64,000 nt of DNA from Asticcacaulis sp. MM231 (GTDB taxonomy: Bacteria > Pseudomonadota > Alphaproteobacteria > Caulobacterales > Caulobacteraceae), in NCBI RefSeq assembly GCF_964186625.1, contig NZ_OZ075108.1, positions 186,001 through 250,000 of the forward strand. The letters are read 5' to 3'. Positions within the stretch are counted from its first letter, which is position 1. Every line of letters starts with the position of its first letter. The notes under the pieces are model-generated. The model was not told the DNA's origin. It saw nothing but the letters and a program-made list of their open reading frames with translations, and made no database searches. The translations under genes and the position numbers were made by a program. Of the stretch, positions 60,895 to 64,000 are shown piece by piece.

Positions 60895-63615
60895 TTACTC
60901 TTTAAGCAATTTGTGTAAATTATAGATAACTTCCAAGGCTTCTTTAGGGCTTAAATCGTCTGGATTTATAACCTTGAGCGTGGTTTCCAGCTTTGAGAGC
61001 GTTTTTGTTGCCGGTTCCGGCGGCCGCGTGGCGGAAAACAGTGGCAGGTCATCGAGCCGGACTTGCGTCTGGTTGTCTTCTTCGAGGCGGGTCAGGATAT
61101 CGCGGGCGCGGCCCACCACGGCGGTCGGCATACCGGCCAGACGGGCCACCTGCACGCCATAGGAACGATCCGCTGAGCCCTTCTTGGCCTCGTGCAGGAA
61201 GATCAGTTCACCATTGTGCTCACGCGCGGTCAGGCTGAGATTGTTGACGAATTTCAACCGGCCTTCCAGCTTCGACAGTTCGTGATAGTGGGTGGCGAAC
61301 AGCGTGCGTGCGTGGATGACATCGTGCAGGTTTTCAGCGCAGGCCCAGGCGATGGCGAGGCCATCATAGGTGGCGGTGCCGCGGCCGATTTCATCCAGAA
61401 TGATGAAGGAGCGCTCGGAAGCCTGCGTCAGGATGGCGGCGGTTTCAACCATTTCCATCATGAAGGTCGAGCGGCCTTGCGCCAGATCATCACCGGCGCC
61501 GACGCGCGAGAACAGGCGGTCAACCACGCCCAGGTGCATGGATTTTGCCGGTACGAACATGCCGGCCTGCGCCATGATGATCAGCAGGGCGTTTTGGCGC
61601 AGGTAGGTCGATTTACCGGCCATGTTGGGGCCGGTGACCAGCGACAGCCGGGCCGATTCCGCGCCGGAAGCATCGAGATCAACGTCATTGGGCGTAAACG
61701 GCTTGCCTTGTGCTTTCAGGGCCGCGGCCACGACCGGGTGGCGGCCGCGGCAGATTTCCAGCCGGGTTGAATCATCGATGACGGGACGCGCGGCGCCCCA
61801 GTCTTCGGCCAGCACCGCATTGGCGACCGAGACATCAAGCGCGCAGATGGCGTCGTGACCGGCCTGAATTTCGGCGGCGGCGAGGCGCACCTCGTCCCGA
61901 AGTTGCTCGAACAGCTCCATTTCCAGCGCCAGACCCTGCTGGGCAGCACGCTGGATGCGGCCGTCGAGTTCGATCAGTTCGGTGGTGACGAAGCGGACCT
62001 GATTGGCCAGGCTCTGGCGGTGGATGAACTGCTTTTGGCTGTCCTGCGCCTGGAGCTGTTCGGCCAGTTTCTGACTAAGCTCGATGAAATAGCCCAGCAC
62101 ATTGTTGAACTTGATGCGGATGGCGATGCCGGTTTCGGCGGCGAGGCGTTGCTCCAGCGCCAGAATAACCTGACGGCTGTCGTCACGCAGCGAGCGCGCT
62201 TCGTCAAGATCGGTGTTGAAGCCGGGACGGATAAAGCCACCATCGCTCAGTTTCAGCGGCGGTTCCTCGACCAGCGCTTGTTCCAGCTTGCCGCGCAACT
62301 GGCGCAGGGGCAGGGAGGGCACGAGCGCCGCGATGATGTCGTCAATCTCTTGCGGCGCGGTGACGAGGTTGCCGGCCAGATCGACGGGGGTCTCGTAACG
62401 CGCATCGTTCAGAGCGTTGGCGAGGCTTTCACCGATGTGCAGGGCTTGCGCGATGATGCACAGGTCACGGGCGCCGCCACGATTGAGCGACAACCGCGAC
62501 AAGGCGCGTGCCTGATCGCTTAAAGACCGCATGGCATGGCGCAGGGCATCACGCAGATCGCGGCGCGGCAACAGCCATTCGACCGTATCGAGGCGGGCCT
62601 TGATAGCAGCCGGTTGATAGAGCGGGCGTGACAGACGGCTGAGCAGCAGGCGCGAACCGCCGGAGGTTACGGTCTGGTCGATGGCGGCGATCAGGCTGCC
62701 CTCGCGCTTGCCCTGTTGCGTGCGGTCGATTTCGAGCGAATTGCGGGTGGCGGCATCGATGCTGAGATAGTTTTGCGAAATGACGCGCGACGGGGGTTTT
62801 AGCACCGGAATCTTGCCGGCCTGGGTCAGGTCGATATAGGCCGCCAGCAGGCCGAGCGCCGAAATCTCGGCGGGGCTAAACGTGCCGAAACCATCGAGGG
62901 TCGAGACGCCGTAAAGCTTGAGCAGGCGTGCTTCGCCGCTGGCCGGATCGGTCAGGGATGAGGGCTGAGGCTGAATCACACCGCCATACATTTTCAGCAG
63001 CGGATAGATCGCCTCGTCCTGCACCAGACGATCGGCCACGAGACTTTCCGAAGGGCGAAGCGCCGAGAGCTGCGCGCCCAGTTGCGCCGGCTCAACCTCC
63101 AGCACCTCGACATCACCGGTCGAAAGTTCGACCGCCGCCAGGGCCAGCACGCCGCCGCGCGACGACAGCGCCACCAGCCGGTTGGCGCCACGCTCCTCCA
63201 GCAGGGTATCCTCGGTCAGGGTGCCGGGGGTGACGACGCGGGTGATGCCGCGTTTGACGATGGCTTTCGAGCCGCGTTTCTTGGCCTCGGCCGGGTCTTC
63301 GAGCTGATCGCACACCGCGACGCGATGGCCCAGCCGGATCAGCTTGGCGATATAGGCGTCGGCGGCATGGGCGGGCACGCCGGCCAGCGGGATATCCTTG
63401 CCCTGGAACTGACCGCGCTTGGTCAAGGCCAGCGACAGGGCCTGCGAGGCGATGACGGCGTCCTCGAAGAAGATCTCGTAGAAATCCCCCATGCGCATCA
63501 AGAGGATGGCGTCAGGATACTGCGCCTTGATCTGGATATATTGCGCCATGACGGGCGTAGCGCCCTCGACATTGGGGCTTGCGTCTTGCGGGGTAAGGGC
63601 TGGGGTAGCGTTCAT
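60895..63615 (-). CDS. mutS: DNA mismatch repair protein MutS
   Basis: This 906-residue mismatch recognition ATPase has the mismatch-binding domain marked by ILLMRMGDFYEIFFEDAVIA (Phe-x-Glu motif GDFYEIFF). The ATPase domain has VTGPNMAGKSTYLRQNALL (Walker A), FIILDEIGRGTATYDGLAIA (Walker B) and TLFATHYHEL. ATG 63615 is chosen, though ATG 63633 would add six residues; neither has a strong ribosome site. It diverges from the malic enzyme gene. glnD follows 14 bases downstream on the same strand. Confidence 0.97.
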   Translation of the reverse strand: MNATPALTPQDASPNVEGATPVMAQYIQIKAQYPDAILLMRMGDFYEIFFEDAVIASQALSLALTKRGQFQGKDIPLAGVPAHAADAYIAKLIRLGHRVAVCDQLEDPAEAKKRGSKAIVKRGITRVVTPGTLTEDTLLEERGANRLVALSSRGGVLALAAVELSTGDVEVLEVEPAQLGAQLSALRPSESLVADRLVQDEAIYPLLKMYGGVIQPQPSSLTDPASGEARLLKLYGVSTLDGFGTFSPAEISALGLLAAYIDLTQAGKIPVLKPPSRVISQNYLSIDAATRNSLEIDRTQQGKREGSLIAAIDQTVTSGGSRLLLSRLSRPLYQPAAIKARLDTVEWLLPRRDLRDALRHAMRSLSDQARALSRLSLNRGGARDLCIIAQALHIGESLANALNDARYETPVDLAGNLVTAPQEIDDIIAALVPSLPLRQLRGKLEQALVEEPPLKLSDGGFIRPGFNTDLDEARSLRDDSRQVILALEQRLAAETGIAIRIKFNNVLGYFIELSQKLAEQLQAQDSQKQFIHRQSLANQVRFVTTELIELDGRIQRAAQQGLALEMELFEQLRDEVRLAAAEIQAGHDAICALDVSVANAVLAEDWGAARPVIDDSTRLEICRGRHPVVAAALKAQGKPFTPNDVDLDASGAESARLSLVTGPNMAGKSTYLRQNALLIIMAQAGMFVPAKSMHLGVVDRLFSRVGAGDDLAQGRSTFMMEMVETAAILTQASERSFIILDEIGRGTATYDGLAIAWACAENLHDVIHARTLFATHYHELSKLEGRLKFVNNLSLTAREHNGELIFLHEAKKGSADRSYGVQVARLAGMPTAVVGRARDILTRLEEDNQTQVRLDDLPLFSATRPPEPATKTLSKLETTLKVINPDDLSPKEALEVIYNLHKLLKE

Positions 63616-63872
63616 GGAGGGGAAGTTAACCATTGTTAACAGTCATGAGAAGGGGGAAGGTCACGGAAAGTGTGCACAATCTGCGCCGGCGGTTCGTGTG
63701 GGCGGTGAAAACAGTCCCATAAAAACAACAGCTTGCCGATTTATTTGTCAGACAATAAAGAAAAGTGACCTTACGTCCGAGTTCGACCTTTATAACCCAT
63801 TGATCTTGTTATATGAGTTGGGCTCACAACGAAAATAATAATAATACAATTGCCAAACGTTTAGAGTTTCAT
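63616..63872. promoter_or_regulatory. Divergent control region of mutS and the malic enzyme gene
   Basis: The region carries two GTTAAC sites ten bases apart (63626-63641), close to mutS. They resemble half-sites of CtrA-type boxes, but the spacing (TTAA-N6-TTAA) differs from the known N7. The AT-rich stretch 63820-63860 before the malic enzyme gene could hold its promoter. No gene is seen. Confidence 0.35.
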
Positions 63873-64000
63873 ATGCCCACCGAAAAACAGACCTTCAGCG
63901 ACGACGAAGCCCTCCACCTGCACCAGTATCCGCAGCCGGGCAAGATCGCGCTTCTGCCCACCAAGCCGATGGCAACGCAGCGCGATCTGGCGCTGGCCTA
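63873..64000 (+). CDS. maeB: NADP-dependent malic enzyme, N-terminal part
   Basis: The first 42 codons of a gene that continues past the window. The sequence has ALHLHQYPQPGKIALLPTKP and MATQRDLALAY, the start of the large (two-domain) malic enzymes that convert malate to pyruvate and CO2 and carry a phosphotransacetylase-like C-terminus. Only the N-terminus is visible, so cofactor use and the second domain are inferred. It starts at ATG 63873 and diverges from mutS. Confidence 0.88.
   Translation, partial: MPTEKQTFSDDEALHLHQYPQPGKIALLPTKPMATQRDLALA

Noticed and set aside
63626..63641. CtrA box before mutS
   Set aside because: The two TTAA elements are six bases apart, not the seven of the known consensus; kept only as a note in the intergenic entry.
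1..64000. rRNA or tRNA genes
   Set aside because: No cloverleaf with a GGTTCGANTCC-type T-arm and no rRNA sequence was noticed on reading; a tRNA search program would settle this.

Overview
The window looks like an origin-proximal chromosome segment of a Caulobacteraceae alphaproteobacterium, with Asticcacaulis the most likely genus. That assignment is inferred from gene content and order, not from a search. The left end carries rsmG-parA-parB, then holA-lptE-leuS-DUF3576, ntrZ, a thiE-like gene, yggS, an L,D-transpeptidase gene and cenR. As I recall it, this is the order next to the Caulobacter crescentus origin. G+C looks like about 60 percent by eye. I saw no rRNA or tRNA gene, CRISPR array or parS palindrome.

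Layout. 1-2 kb: partitioning genes. 2-8 kb: holA, lptE, leuS and a DUF3576 lipoprotein, with an intact IS630-type element inserted exactly at the DUF3576 stop codon. 8-14.5 kb: ntrZ, thiE-like, yggS, ldt, cenR, lipocalin, xth and lolA. 14.7-18 kb: a probably acquired glycoside hydrolase 2 gene with a RidA gene and a small secreted protein, between lolA and ftsK. 18-30 kb: ftsK (frameshifted), a UbiH-type hydroxylase, trm112, cnoX, a YdcF-type gene, small lipoproteins, and a tight metallophosphoesterase-PAP2-lipid kinase operon. 30-34.5 kb: argG (frameshifted), pyrF, marC, an SDR and an Rrf2 regulator. 34.7-41.5 kb: two tandem kup genes (first frameshifted), murJ and trpS. 41.5-45 kb: a copper chaperone, three tandem alpha/beta hydrolase paralogues and a nitroreductase. 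45-52 kb: purH, two glycine-zipper proteins, heparinase-like, rpe and rsmB. 52.3-56.8 kb: an insertion-sequence island (IS630 remnant, truncated IS1182, IS1380) that splits a small membrane-protein gene and is bracketed by inverted CACAGATT repeats. 56.8-64 kb: htpX, sdhAF4, glnD, mutS and the start of a malic enzyme gene.

How the genes work together. Most of the window is core housekeeping: chromosome segregation and division (parAB, ftsK), envelope assembly and its regulation (lptE, lolA, murJ, cenR, ldt, ntrZ), nitrogen sensing (ntrZ, glnD), nucleotide synthesis (pyrF, purH), DNA repair (xth, mutS) and translation (leuS, trpS, rsmB, trm112).

Most notable observations. Several apparent frameshifts (ftsK, argG, kup1, probably marC, and the IS630 remnant) can all be repaired by removing one base, which suggests systematic single-base insertion errors in the source sequence. 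A three-copy intergenic element has a hairpin whose stem sequence changes while pairing is kept. Other points are an IS insertion that regenerates both adjoining stop codons, a gene-conversion-like identical tract between the two kup genes, and a 42-bp tandem array derived from a transcription terminator. I found no convincing defence or other wholly new multi-gene system.
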